From assembly GCF_014164585.1 (NCBI RefSeq), contig NZ_JACJFM010000002.1, positions 26,060 through 88,764 on the forward strand: a stretch of 62,705 nucleotides of DNA, written 5' to 3'. This document shows positions 1 through 9,945 of this stretch, piece by piece. Below the pieces are notes generated by a model that saw only the letters and a program-made list of their open reading frames with translations, was not told where the DNA came from and ran no database searches. This DNA is from Oceanospirillum sediminis (GTDB taxonomy: Bacteria > Pseudomonadota > Gammaproteobacteria > Pseudomonadales > Halomonadaceae). Within the stretch, counting starts at the first letter, position 1. Each line of letters starts with the position of its first letter. The translations under genes were made by a program, and so were the position numbers.

Positions 1-513
<513 letters not shown>

Positions 514-520
<7 letters not shown>

Positions 521-2211
521 AAGGACATTTTTATATGCCTTATATGTTATTACTCTGCCAGAAAGCCTGCCAACAGGTACGACTCATACCTTTACTGACT
601 CTGCTCATAATGCTTTCAGTCAGCTCTGGCGTTCTGGCTATTGAGTTTGAAGCGATACCTGATCGCACAAAGCTGGCAGAAAATGAAACTCTGGTACTGT
701 ATCTCCGTACAGATGATATCCGCCAGCGAGATGAACCGGACCTGTCCGTTCTGGAAGCTGATTTTGACATTCTATCCACCCAGGTCAGAAGTAATATTCA
801 GATCATTAATGGCCAGAATCAGAGTGAAAAGCTCTGGCAGGTTACACTGTTGCCCAAACGCTCTGGAGTCATAGAGGTTCCGGCAATCTCTCTGGGTAAT
901 CTTAACAGCCAGCCTTTTACACTAACCATCAGTGATGCCCCCTCCGATGAGCAACAAAGCGCTGATGTTTTTCTGGATAGCAGCATTGATCAGAAAGACA
1001 GCATCTATGTTCAACAACAACTGATTTATACGCTACGCCTCTATTATGCGACAACGATTTCGGACCATGGCCTGACTGAACCAGAGCTACCAGATACCCT
1101 GATGGTTCAATTAGGCAATAGACAGGATTTCGAATCCCGAATTAATGGGCGCCTGTATAATGTAGCGCAATGGCAGTTCGCAATTTTTCCGCAGAAAAGT
1201 GGGGAACTGGTTATTCCTGCCCAGACATTCAGTGGCCGAATAAGAATCCGTAATAACTACTCTCTGGGTGCTCTGAAACAGATACGAACCAAAAGCCCTG
1301 AACACAGAATCACAGTAAAACCTATCCCGGATAATTTTCCTGCAGGATTTACCTGGTTACCGGCAGAATCAATGGAGATAACAGAGCAATGGAGCGGTGA
1401 TTTCAGCCAGTGGCAATCCGGATCACCTTTGACCCGAACCATTGCATTAAGCGCCAGAGGTCTGACCGCTGCTCAGCTTCCTCCCGTCAACCTGTCACTA
1501 CCAGAGTATATTCGACAGTATCCGGAGCAACCCCAGTTGAAAGATACGCCTACAGCAGAAGGCATGCTGGGAGAGAAGCAAATCAATGTTGCACTGATCC
1601 CCACCAGAAGTGGTCTGATGGCATTGCCTGACATCCGGATTCCCTGGTGGAACACAGTCACAGATCAACTGGAGTATGTAAGCCTGGCATCTCTTCAACT
1701 GGATATTACGGCAGATCCGCAGCATGCTCAGACTCCCGCCGTTATTGCCCCTGTAGAGTCTGATGAAAAGCAGATTGTTTATATTGAGAAGGACAACATC
1801 ATCTGGCAGATCAGTACCGGGGCATCCTCTTTCTTAAGCCTGATTCTGCTGTGGCTATGGTGGAATACCCGCCAGAAACTGACAGGAGCACAGCAACAAA
1901 AGCCAGCTCTGACAATGACAGGATCAATTGATAAAGAGATCAGCCATGTTAAAAAACAACTGATACAGGCCTGTCGTGATAATGATGCTCACACCGCATG
2001 GAAATACTGGCAACAGTGGCAGAAACTCTCAGAAGTAGCACCTGACAATTCGACACGTCAGGCACTACAACAATTACAGAGCTGCCTGTATGGCCCTGCC
2101 GCCGCTCCGGAACAATGGCAGGGAAAAACGCTGGCAGAAGCCATTGGGCAATTACAGAATAGCTCACCGGCACAGCCTGAACAGCCACTGGCCTCTTTAT
2201 ACCCGGAATAA
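514..2211 (+). CDS. batD: BatD-like membrane protein (oxygen-tolerance family)
   Basis: The 565-residue protein has an N-terminal signal segment (about residues 20-42, ending near GVLA) and a long beta-rich extracytoplasmic part. One membrane segment follows at about 430-452 (SFLSLILLWLWW), then a cytoplasmic helical tail (WKYWQQWQKL). This is the BatD architecture. BatD proteins accompany MoxR, DUF58 and VWA proteins in Bat operons, which were linked to aerotolerance and envelope stress; the mechanism is unsettled. The ATG overlaps the last codons of the upstream VWA/TPR gene. I choose it because the signal segment follows and the overlap is typical of these operons. It converges on trmA. 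Confidence 0.88.
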
Positions 2212-2217
2212 AACATG

Positions 2218-2267
2218 GCAGATCCTGATACCCGGATGATTATCTCTTAACCAGGATCAGGATCTGC
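2218..2267. terminator. inverted repeat between convergent batD and trmA
   Basis: The 12-bp arms GCAGATCCTGAT (2218-2229) and ATCAGGATCTGC (2256-2267) are perfect complements with a 26-base loop. The repeat sits in the 67-bp gap between two converging genes, so it could serve both directions. There is no strong T-run on either side, so intrinsic termination is not certain. Confidence 0.5.
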
Positions 2268-2278
2268 TTGTACATCAA

Positions 2279-3379
2279 TTACTTTCGAACCAGAAAAACA
2301 CCACTTTCAGTGTGATGGGTATAAGGAAACTGATCGAACATCGCAAAGCGCTCAATACGGTGTGTTTTTGTCAGCTGCTGAAGGTTTTCATGTAAGGTAT
2401 CCGGGTTGCATGAGATGTACACAATATGATCATACTGAGCAACCTGCTCAACGGTTGCCTCATCCAGTCCGGCACGAGGCGGATCAACCAGAACCGTAGT
2501 AAAGTTCTTCTGTTCCAGCGCCATATCACTTAAACGGCGCAGTTGAGTTTTCCCGGCCAGAGCCTCACTGAACTCTTCGCTGGATACTCTGGCAACCTGC
2601 ACATTGCTGATACCATTGCGTTCAATATTAAACTGTGCAGAACGAACAGAGGTTTTAGATATCTCAGTCGCGACAACCTGATTAAAGTTCTCTGCCAGAG
2701 CCAGTGTGAAGTTGCCATTTCCGCAGTACAGCTCAACCAGATCACCGCCTGTATCACGGGTTACATCCACAGCCCAGCTCAGCATTTTTTCACACACAAC
2801 GGCATTAGGTTGTGTAAAGCTGTTCTCAACCTGCTGATACTCCAGCGTACGTTCACCGACTTTAAGAGACTCAATCACATAATCCTTATCCAGCACAATG
2901 CGCTGCTTACGACTACGTCCGATGATGCTGGCATCCAGCTTATCCTGTAAAGCTCTGGCCAGTTGTTCCCACTCTTCACCCAGGGCTCTGTGGTAAATCA
3001 TGGTGATCAGTGCTTCTCCTGACAAAGAGGTCAGAAACTCCACCTGAAACAGTTTACGACGTAACTCAGGATTGGCTTTCACTTCAGCCATCAGTTCAGC
3101 CATTAACCGGTTAATTAACGTACTGGCTACCGGGAACTGATCCATGCGTACGACCTTGCGGTCCTTTTTCGGATCTTCTCCTATATCAAACATCACATAA
3201 TAGGTGTCTTCTCCCTGATGCCAGACACGAAACTCCGCACGCATCCGATAATGACTGTCCGGAGAATCAAAAACTTCCAGTTCAGGAGGGTTAAACTCCG
3301 CAAACTGGGTACGAATACGATCCGACTTTTCAGTCAGTAGCTTAGCGTATTTTTCAGGTTCAACAACAGGTAACGGCAC
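2279..3379 (-). CDS. trmA: tRNA (uracil-5-)-methyltransferase TrmA
   Basis: TrmA makes 5-methyluridine at position 54 of tRNA using S-adenosylmethionine. Visible are the SAM-binding ELYCGNGNF motif near residue 215, the DPPRAGLD motif, the catalytic cysteine in ISCNPDTL near residue 320, and the C-terminal QFPYTHHTE block shared with the E. coli enzyme. I place the start at a GTG at 3377-3379 preceded by GAGG seven bases away. This gives 366 residues, the same as E. coli. A TTG six codons upstream is possible but lacks a ribosome site. The gene stands alone on the minus strand. Confidence 0.95.
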   Translation of the reverse strand: MPLPVVEPEKYAKLLTEKSDRIRTQFAEFNPPELEVFDSPDSHYRMRAEFRVWHQGEDTYYVMFDIGEDPKKDRKVVRMDQFPVASTLINRLMAELMAEVKANPELRRKLFQVEFLTSLSGEALITMIYHRALGEEWEQLARALQDKLDASIIGRSRKQRIVLDKDYVIESLKVGERTLEYQQVENSFTQPNAVVCEKMLSWAVDVTRDTGGDLVELYCGNGNFTLALAENFNQVVATEISKTSVRSAQFNIERNGISNVQVARVSSEEFSEALAGKTQLRRLSDMALEQKNFTTVLVDPPRAGLDEATVEQVAQYDHIVYISCNPDTLHENLQQLTKTHRIERFAMFDQFPYTHHTESGVFLVRK

Positions 3380-3609
3380 AGGATAACCTCGGAGCAATCA
3401 TAGTCAGGGTCGCAGAGGATAACAGGAAATTCCATCAGCTCAAGTCATGTAAAGAGAGGATTATTATTAATCTGTCACTACAGGCATAACGTCTTAATCA
3501 TAGACATTAATTTTTTACAGTGTTTATCAGTCGATATTCATAAATCAGCAGGGTATCATGCGGCGCAGTATGGCTTTTTCAGTGCTGCAACCCCCAGATT
3601 GGATCTGTT

Positions 3610-4956
3610 ATGACCTCGTTATTCCGGACAATTGCCAGAGCGGCATATTACTGTGTTGGCCCGATATTATTGCTGGCACTGGCTCTGATCGCATTCTCTC
3701 CCTGGACTGGACTGCCTGTTATCTGGCCAGCCTTACTTCTCTGGCTGACATTTCTGATCAACTGGACACGTTTGCCCAAAGGCCCCAGAAAACAAGCTTC
3801 CATTCTCTTATTAACAGGTCTGGCCGGTATGGGCTGGGGGTTATCTCAGACACCTCCGGGGCAGATACCAGATATCCCCTGGCATCAGGCATTAACGGCA
3901 AACACAGGCTTACTGGGTATGCTAATGGCTGTCAGCTTTCTCTCTCTGATTGCTTCTGCTCCGGGCTCAGCCACAGATAAACTGCCTACCGGGCGCTCAG
4001 CACTCAAACAAACATTATTTGGCATTCATATTTTTGGTGCGGTTATCAATCTGTCGATTGTCTTCATTATGGGAGACCGTTTTGCCAGCCAATCCGACAG
4101 TAAAAATACCGGTAAGCTGATCCAGGATGCGCAGATGAAAGTACTCTCCCGAGGCTTCTGCTCTGCCGCTCTCTGGTCTCCTTTCTTTGCTGCTGTGGCT
4201 GTTGCACTGACTTATGCACCGGGAGCCAGCCTGCTGCAGTTAATGCAGGCAGGAATCCCTCTGGCTCTGATCGCGTTGGTAGTCACTTATATAGAGCTTC
4301 GCCCTCATGCCGATCAGTTCACCGGTTACCCGATGCAACTGAAAAATCTGGCCTTACCCGGTTTTCTGGCAGCGGCAGTACTCGGATGCCATTGGTATCT
4401 TCCTGAGTACTCTGTCATGCAGGTTATCAGTGTACTGTCACCGCTCACCGCAATCATCGTGATGTTACTAAAAAAGGAAGCTGTGCATAAAAAGCTGCTG
4501 GAGCATAGCCATGACCGTCTGGCCCGGATGGGCAGTGAGATGGCGCTATTTCTATGCGCGGGTACCATGGCAGCCGGTTTAAGTACTCTGTTTCATCTGT
4601 ACGGAGACAGATTACCAATACCAGAACTGACGCCAGTTGTTGTCAGCTTGCTGCTGCTGGCTATGCTGGTGCTGTCACTGGTAGGTGTTCACCCTGTCAT
4701 CAGTATTGCAACAGTCAGTGGTATTCTGGTCCCCACAAATCCTCCAATGGATTTACTGGCCATGGTTTTTCTGGCCAGTTGGGCCATAGGCACAACCTGC
4801 AGCCCGTTATCAGGCATGAACCTGTCACTCAGGGGGCGCTATCTGATTAGCTCAAATCATGTTCTTTGGGGCAACCTTCATTATGGCGTTCTGATGTGGA
4901 TTGCAGCGAGTATCTCTCTCTGGATTTACAATCCGATTAAAACTCTTTCTCATTGA
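3610..4956 (+). CDS. polytopic membrane protein, possible transporter
   Basis: The protein has 448 residues, is mostly hydrophobic and shows about ten to twelve membrane segments. A central hydrophilic loop lies near residues 145-180 and a basic loop (KKEAVHKKLLEHSHDRLARM) near 290-310. A GVHPVISIATVSG stretch near residue 358 and SPLSGMNLS near 398 recall the paired re-entrant regions of ion-transporter superfamily permeases, but I cannot assign a family or substrate. The ribosome site is weak (GGAT eight bases before ATG). A 212-bp gap separates it from trmA and it is followed by an unrelated signalling pair. Confidence 0.7.
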   Translation: MTSLFRTIARAAYYCVGPILLLALALIAFSPWTGLPVIWPALLLWLTFLINWTRLPKGPRKQASILLLTGLAGMGWGLSQTPPGQIPDIPWHQALTANTGLLGMLMAVSFLSLIASAPGSATDKLPTGRSALKQTLFGIHIFGAVINLSIVFIMGDRFASQSDSKNTGKLIQDAQMKVLSRGFCSAALWSPFFAAVAVALTYAPGASLLQLMQAGIPLALIALVVTYIELRPHADQFTGYPMQLKNLALPGFLAAAVLGCHWYLPEYSVMQVISVLSPLTAIIVMLLKKEAVHKKLLEHSHDRLARMGSEMALFLCAGTMAAGLSTLFHLYGDRLPIPELTPVVVSLLLLAMLVLSLVGVHPVISIATVSGILVPTNPPMDLLAMVFLASWAIGTTCSPLSGMNLSLRGRYLISSNHVLWGNLHYGVLMWIAASISLWIYNPIKTLSH

Positions 4957-5160
4957 TACAATCAGGCTGTCTACTGGAAGAATATTTACATACTGCAAAC
5001 AAAAATATAAATTAAATATATAATAACTTCCCAGGCATACATCCTTGTAGCTCATCTAAAAGCGGCAGGAACAAAGCTGATCTGGCAGAATACATTCACA
5101 ACAAATCGACTCCGTTGTTATCGTAAGTGATTCAGCGAAGACCTGAAGGAGACACTGCAT

Positions 5161-5745
5161 ATGCATACCATACTGGATCTTGATGATGTCCTGTCCAGAC
5201 TGGGGGGAAACTGCTCTCTGTGCCATACTATTATGCAGGAGTTTCTCAATAAACACCGCCAGGACGATGCTGAAATTGTCCACCTGGTTTCAGAACAGGC
5301 ATGGAGTGACGCAAGAGCCAAAGCGCATACACTCAAAGGAATAAGCCTTAATATAGGGGCTGAAGAGCTCTCACAGGCTGCAGCTGAACTAGAAAAAAAC
5401 CTGAAGCGGGACACCCCTGATCATGAGCAACTGGGTGTACAGGCTCAGAAGCTGACGGATTGTTTTCAGCGCGCGGTTACAGCAATAGAACAGGCCGCAG
5501 AAGAACTCAGTGAACCCCGTATATCCAGTAACCTACTGACCAGTGAGGAAGTATCACAGGGCATTATAAAAGCCAGAGATTGCTTTGATATGGACTATGC
5601 GGGCGCTATGAAGACTATCGAGCAACTGACTGAGCAAGCTTCCGAAGCAAGCTATCCTGAACTACACCAGTTGCTGAATCTGATGCGCACATTCGATATT
5701 CTCAAAGCCAGAGAAGAGTTGCACCGTCTGGCCGGACAAGACTGA
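5161..5745 (+). CDS. Hpt-domain phosphotransfer protein
   Basis: Residues 1-110 form a histidine phosphotransfer domain. The AHTLKGISLNIGA motif near residue 58 carries the phospho-accepting His followed by the usual LKG. The remaining 80 or so residues are helical with no motif I recognise. The gene has a strong ribosome site (AAGGAG) and is followed 16 bp later by a response regulator, so the two probably form one relay. No sensor kinase is adjacent, so phosphate must come from a kinase elsewhere. Confidence 0.86.
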   Translation: MHTILDLDDVLSRLGGNCSLCHTIMQEFLNKHRQDDAEIVHLVSEQAWSDARAKAHTLKGISLNIGAEELSQAAAELEKNLKRDTPDHEQLGVQAQKLTDCFQRAVTAIEQAAEELSEPRISSNLLTSEEVSQGIIKARDCFDMDYAGAMKTIEQLTEQASEASYPELHQLLNLMRTFDILKAREELHRLAGQD

Positions 5746-5761
5746 AAATAAGAGGCTTGCT

Positions 5762-6868
5762 ATGACTAATCAATCCTTACCAGTCGTCCTGATTATCGAT
5801 GATTCACCTATAGATATCGCTTTTCTGGTAGAAACGTTGTCAGAGCACTATGCCATTATTATTGCCAATGATGGCAATATGGGCCTTGAATCAGCCCGCC
5901 AGCGCCACCCTGATGCCATTCTGATGGATGTTTCAATGCCTGCACTGGATGGATATGAGACCTGCCGCCGCCTGAAACAACAGGAAGATACACAGAATAT
6001 TGATGTTATCTTTGTCTCTGCCCATGAAAGTCTGGACGAAAAAATAGCCGGTTATGATGCCGGTGGTTCCGATTATATAGTGAAGCCAGTCACACCGGCA
6101 GAGCTGCTGCAAAAAGTCCGTGTTGCTGTCGAAAACAAAAAACAGCGTGAATCCTTGCAGGCACATACTGACAGAGCTTTCAGTTCGACTATGACAGCGC
6201 TGAGTGCAGCCGACGAACTATCTGTCATCATCGACTTTGTCAGAACAAGCTCTGTTACCCGATCTGTCTCTGAACTGTCAGGTTATTTGCATCATGCTAT
6301 TAAGCAATATCAACTGAATAGCACTGTCAAAATTAAGTTCAGTAAAGGAGATATTCTGCATTCAGGGACTCAGCCTGTATCAGCACTGGAAAAAGATCTG
6401 ATGGATGGGCTACAGAATCCGGATCAACTGACCGAGCAGGATCAGAGAGTCTTTTTCGGTGAAGGTCTGGTATCAGTACTGATTCAGAATATGCCTGAAG
6501 ACCAGGAAACCAAGGCCCGTTTTAGCAACTACATTCAGACCCTTATCAGAGAAACAGAACTTTCTCTGCAGCAAATTGAAGCAGAAATCAGGCTGAATAC
6601 ACTGATATCCGAAGCCCAGACGGCCATTCTGGAAGCAAACCAGGAACAGGAACAGCTGAAACAAACCAGTCAGGATCTGTTTGATAACCTGTTAAACGAC
6701 ATTCATAAAGCCTTTGATGAATGGGGCATGACGGAGTCTCAGGAAAAGTTGCTGACCGATATTGTCAATCGGGCCATGGAAGAATTTCTGCGGTGTTATG
6801 AAACAGGCATTCACTCAGATGATAAGCTCAAAACTGTGGTTGATAAGCTTAGCACGCTGGCTAATTAA
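5762..6868 (+). CDS. response regulator with helical C-terminal region
   Basis: Residues 6-122 are a CheY-like receiver. The acidic pair lies in IIDDS, the phospho-acceptor Asp in LMDVSMP near residue 59, and the conserved Lys in DYIVKPVTP. Residues 125-368 are mostly helical, glutamate- and glutamine-rich, and partly coiled coil (about 270-310). They show no DNA-binding, GGDEF, EAL or phosphatase motif that I can see. Output is therefore unknown and may be protein-protein contact. It is cotranscribed with the preceding Hpt gene. Confidence 0.85.
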   Translation: MTNQSLPVVLIIDDSPIDIAFLVETLSEHYAIIIANDGNMGLESARQRHPDAILMDVSMPALDGYETCRRLKQQEDTQNIDVIFVSAHESLDEKIAGYDAGGSDYIVKPVTPAELLQKVRVAVENKKQRESLQAHTDRAFSSTMTALSAADELSVIIDFVRTSSVTRSVSELSGYLHHAIKQYQLNSTVKIKFSKGDILHSGTQPVSALEKDLMDGLQNPDQLTEQDQRVFFGEGLVSVLIQNMPEDQETKARFSNYIQTLIRETELSLQQIEAEIRLNTLISEAQTAILEANQEQEQLKQTSQDLFDNLLNDIHKAFDEWGMTESQEKLLTDIVNRAMEEFLRCYETGIHSDDKLKTVVDKLSTLAN

Positions 6869-6905
6869 CCTCCCTGAAAGCCTCCTGCAATCTCTTTAAG
6901 ACACA

Positions 6906-6935
6906 AAACAGCCCACACATCAGTGCAGGCTGTTT
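6906..6935. terminator. bidirectional terminator hairpin
   Basis: Arms AAACAGCC (6906-6913) and GGCTGTTT (6928-6935) lie between two converging genes. On the minus strand the stem is followed by TTTTGTGTCTT, and on the plus strand by TTTCT, so it may stop both transcripts. Confidence 0.65.
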
Positions 6936-6980
6936 CTGGCATGGTATCTTTCTTTGCAGGAAATGTCCTGAAGACCGGTA

Positions 6981-7232
6981 TCAGGCAGGCTCTGCTGCCG
7001 CTTTCAACATGGTATACATCTCATCTTTCAGCTGTAAACGACGCAGCTTAGCCTGTTCTTCTGTTGCAGTTGATGCAGGAAGCACCTCATTTTCCATATT
7101 TTCAACAGCGCGGGTCAGGTCATGGTACTCATCAAACATTTTCCGGAAGCGATCATCTTCCATTTTTAACTGATGAATCTGCTCTTTAAACTCAGGCAAT
7201 TCATGGATAAGATCGTGGTGTTCTACAGGCAT
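6981..7232 (-). CDS. YdcH-family (DUF465) small protein
   Basis: This 83-residue cytoplasmic helical protein matches DUF465/YdcH in length and pattern: HHDLIHELPEFKEQIHQLK at the start, the central FRKMFDEYHDL, and LRRLQLKDEMYTML near the end. The function of the family is not settled. It has an excellent ribosome site (AGGAGG, seven bases before ATG) and ends beside the bidirectional hairpin at 6906-6935. Confidence 0.88.
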   Translation of the reverse strand: MPVEHHDLIHELPEFKEQIHQLKMEDDRFRKMFDEYHDLTRAVENMENEVLPASTATEEQAKLRRLQLKDEMYTMLKAAAEPA

Positions 7233-7374
7233 AATAGCCTCCTGATATGCAGTGTTTTCTCTTAATCCTTGATATACACACTACTCCTGATCACCATAAA
7301 AACCTTGATTTACCTCATATTTACACTGAATCCCTGGTACTTTTTATCCTGCCATTAATCCGGTCAGAATCGGT

Positions 7375-7953
7375 TCATGCATTCTCCGTATTCTGCGCTT
7401 GTCCAGGCTGAATAACAGGGAACAGTCGATCATAGATCAGTGTGAAAACATAAGTATAGAACACAATGAACGCCATGATGACCGCATCCATAATCAGGGC
7501 TTCAAGCACATCAACACTCAGCCACCAGCACACAAGAGGTAAAGACGTCAGTGTCAGGGACAGTTCAAACCCGACGGCATGAACCAGACGTTGACGGCCG
7601 GTCCGTTGAGACGGCACGACACCACGACGTATATCAAACCTGTCGTAAAAATAGTTATATATCATATTCATCAGCATCGCTTTGATACTCAGAACAACCG
7701 CCAGAGCTCCCACGTCCGTTGCTTCCCGCTCCAGAAAAAAAGCCGCCACAGGCGCAATAATCATCAACAGGCAGGCTTCAAAAGATAAAACATACCGAAC
7801 CCTGTCCCAGCCAGAGCGAACAGCAATCTCTTGTTGCTCATGGCTCTCCGATATCGAATTAACTGACCCGGAAATACATCCCCCTGGTACAGCTTTACCC
7901 TGCCAGCTCATTGAATCACTGATACATTGTTTTTCCACGGCTTCACCTGACAC
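7375..7953 (-). CDS. PACE-family efflux transporter
   Basis: Two tandem transmembrane pairs are seen, each opening with the PACE signature: DRVRYVLSFEACLLMI near residue 55 and QRLVHAVGFELSLTL near 123, with the membrane glutamate in FE. PACE proteins (AceI type) export biocides such as chlorhexidine and some polyamines, and are about 145-160 residues long. This frame has about 48 extra N-terminal residues that are polar and cysteine-containing. The listed start is GTG with a poor ribosome site; an ATG at codon 15 is an alternative. It is divergent from a LysR regulator, the usual arrangement for PACE genes. Confidence 0.88.
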   Translation of the reverse strand: MSGEAVEKQCISDSMSWQGKAVPGGCISGSVNSISESHEQQEIAVRSGWDRVRYVLSFEACLLMIIAPVAAFFLEREATDVGALAVVLSIKAMLMNMIYNYFYDRFDIRRGVVPSQRTGRQRLVHAVGFELSLTLTSLPLVCWWLSVDVLEALIMDAVIMAFIVFYTYVFTLIYDRLFPVIQPGQAQNTENA

Positions 7954-8057
7954 ATTAACGGCCTGGACACAAAAGTCACAAAAGGGCCAACGCTATCCAC
8001 TGACTCCCTTGCGCATCGGGAGGCTCTACATCACTCTGATGACGAGCATTCTATTAT

Positions 8058-8075
8058 TTTAATAGATATATTAAA
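8058..8075. promoter_or_regulatory. candidate LysR operator
   Basis: TTTAAT-AGATAT-ATTAAA is an inverted repeat with 6-bp arms that fits the T-N11-A pattern of LysR-type binding sites. It lies 32 bp before the LysR start and in the divergent gap facing the PACE gene, where a LysR activator of efflux normally binds. Confidence 0.5.
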
Positions 8076-8106
8076 GTTAGTTTCTATCTGAAAAAGAGAT
8101 ACTTTA

Positions 8107-8997
8107 ATGCCAAACACAGACCAGCTTAATGCCTTTATTGCTGCCGCCGAGTCAGGATCGTTCTCCGCTGCCGGAAGGCGATTAAAAAAAGCACAATCCG
8201 CAGTCAGTAATGCAGTGATGAATCTTGAAATTGAAACCGGGGTAGATCTGTTTGACCGATCAACCCGAAAGCCCATACTGACAGCAGCCGGCGAAGCCTT
8301 ATTGAAATCAGCCTACGCCATCATGGAAAGTCATAATGACTTTACCAACAGAGCCAGATCACTGAACCTGGGAGAAGAAAGCAATCTGTGCCTGGCTATA
8401 GAACAGAACCTTTTTATTCCCCCTGTGGTACATCTGCTGGTTCAGTTTGAAAGAACCTTTCCTCACGTTGAACTGGAGTTACTGGATCCGGGAGAGAATG
8501 ATGTACCTGAGTTATTACGCAGCGGCCGGGCAGATATGGGACTCATGCTGGAACAGGAGAATTATCCACAAGGTTTTCACTTCAGAGGGATAGGGCACTC
8601 ACGCAGAGTGCCGGTATGCAGTAAGGATCATCCTCTGGCCAGTCTGTCACAAGTGAATCACAGTGACCTCAGACGTTATCGTCAGCTGATTCCTAAAAGC
8701 CTTAACCTGGAAGAAACCCGACATCATGAACATATTCTCAGCCCTCGGGTCTGGTACGCAGAAAGCCCTTTTGTGATCGCCGAATTACTCTGTGCAGGCC
8801 TGGGGTGGGCCAGTTTGCATGAATCCGTTGTACAGGAAGAGTTAACCAATGGGGAGCTGATTGTGCTGAAACGCACTTATCAGCAGGATGCATCATTACA
8901 GGGAATTGATGTGGGCTGGACAGAGCAGCAGGCTCAGGGGCCTGCGGCAAAATGGTTATTACAACACTTATCAGGTCTCAAATTTAACTCTGGTTAA
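8107..8997 (+). CDS. LysR-family regulator divergent from PACE gene
   Basis: Residues 1-60 hold the winged helix-turn-helix (ESGSFSAAGRRLKKAQSAVSNAV), and the rest is the LysR substrate-binding fold. The length of 296 is typical. The ATG is preceded by AGAGAT. Its divergent placement from the PACE efflux gene suggests that it controls that gene. The last 14 bases overlap the end of murI on the other strand. Confidence 0.92.
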   Translation: MPNTDQLNAFIAAAESGSFSAAGRRLKKAQSAVSNAVMNLEIETGVDLFDRSTRKPILTAAGEALLKSAYAIMESHNDFTNRARSLNLGEESNLCLAIEQNLFIPPVVHLLVQFERTFPHVELELLDPGENDVPELLRSGRADMGLMLEQENYPQGFHFRGIGHSRRVPVCSKDHPLASLSQVNHSDLRRYRQLIPKSLNLEETRHHEHILSPRVWYAESPFVIAELLCAGLGWASLHESVVQEELTNGELIVLKRTYQQDASLQGIDVGWTEQQAQGPAAKWLLQHLSGLKFNSG

Positions 8998-9811
8998 ACC
9001 TGCTGATATGGGTAAACCCGACCTGCATGAGATAAGCGGCTAACTCTTCAGGCAACGCACCGGTAAACAGAGCATGGTTTACTTTGATTCTATTTGAAAC
9101 AGGGAATCGGATCACACTTCCAGGCAGGTTCAACAAAGATTTTACCTGCCGGGCGACCGCTTTTCCGGAATCGATCCACTGAATCGCTCTGGGAGCAATC
9201 TGTTCCAGTTCCGGTTTAAGGAAAGGAAAGTGAGTACACCCCAGAACAATGGTGTCCAGGTTGCTATGACAGAACAGAGGCTCCATCACCTGACTTAAAC
9301 GATCCGGGCATACAGGCCGCCCCGCCAGTTTATCCTCTGCCAATACGACCAGATCCGTCGTTCCGACGCGTGTTACCTGACAGCCCGAGGCAAAACAATC
9401 AACCAGATAGTCAGTATATTGCCGATGTACCGTACCCGGAGTAGCCAACAATCCGATATGACGGCTTTCACTACGCTGAGCAGCAGGTTTAATGGCAGGG
9501 ACAACGCCAACAACCGGAATGTTAAGTTTATCTCTTATTGGCCCCAACACCACTGTACTGGCTGTATTACACGCTACGACCAGCATATCAATGAGATAAC
9601 AGGTCATCAGCTGCTCTGTCAGGGCAAGTAATCGATTGATTAACCAGGCTTCTGACTTATCACCATAAGGCAAAGCCTCGCTATCCCCCAGGTATAACAA
9701 GGGGTGATCCGGACATAACAGCTGAATCTCATGTAACACCGACAGCCCGCCAATCCCGGAATCCAACACCAGGATAAATGATTGCGATATTTCTTTGGAC
9801 ATCTCACCCAT
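8984..9811 (-). CDS. murI: glutamate racemase
   Basis: MurI converts L-glutamate to D-glutamate for peptidoglycan. Both catalytic cysteines are present: VACNTASTVV near residue 80 and VLGCTHFPFL near 192. The substrate-binding DSGIGGLSV near residue 17 and YLGDSEALPYG are also present. The length of 275 residues is normal. The start is ATG with a purine-rich GGGGGGATGA ribosome site; a second in-frame ATG three codons later is also possible. It is a single gene between two LysR regulators, ending inside the convergent LysR gene. Confidence 0.95.
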   Translation of the reverse strand: MGEMSKEISQSFILVLDSGIGGLSVLHEIQLLCPDHPLLYLGDSEALPYGDKSEAWLINRLLALTEQLMTCYLIDMLVVACNTASTVVLGPIRDKLNIPVVGVVPAIKPAAQRSESRHIGLLATPGTVHRQYTDYLVDCFASGCQVTRVGTTDLVVLAEDKLAGRPVCPDRLSQVMEPLFCHSNLDTIVLGCTHFPFLKPELEQIAPRAIQWIDSGKAVARQVKSLLNLPGSVIRFPVSNRIKVNHALFTGALPEELAAYLMQVGFTHISRFNQS

Positions 9812-9945
9812 TCATCCCCCCCTTATCTTTACTCTGGCTCACAGGCAAAATCGCATCGACGTACCACTGTCATTATCCGGATGACAGATCAGATCCGTTC
9901 TCTGTATTCCGGATGACAGGTATCATGACAATTAAAGCAGTCTGT

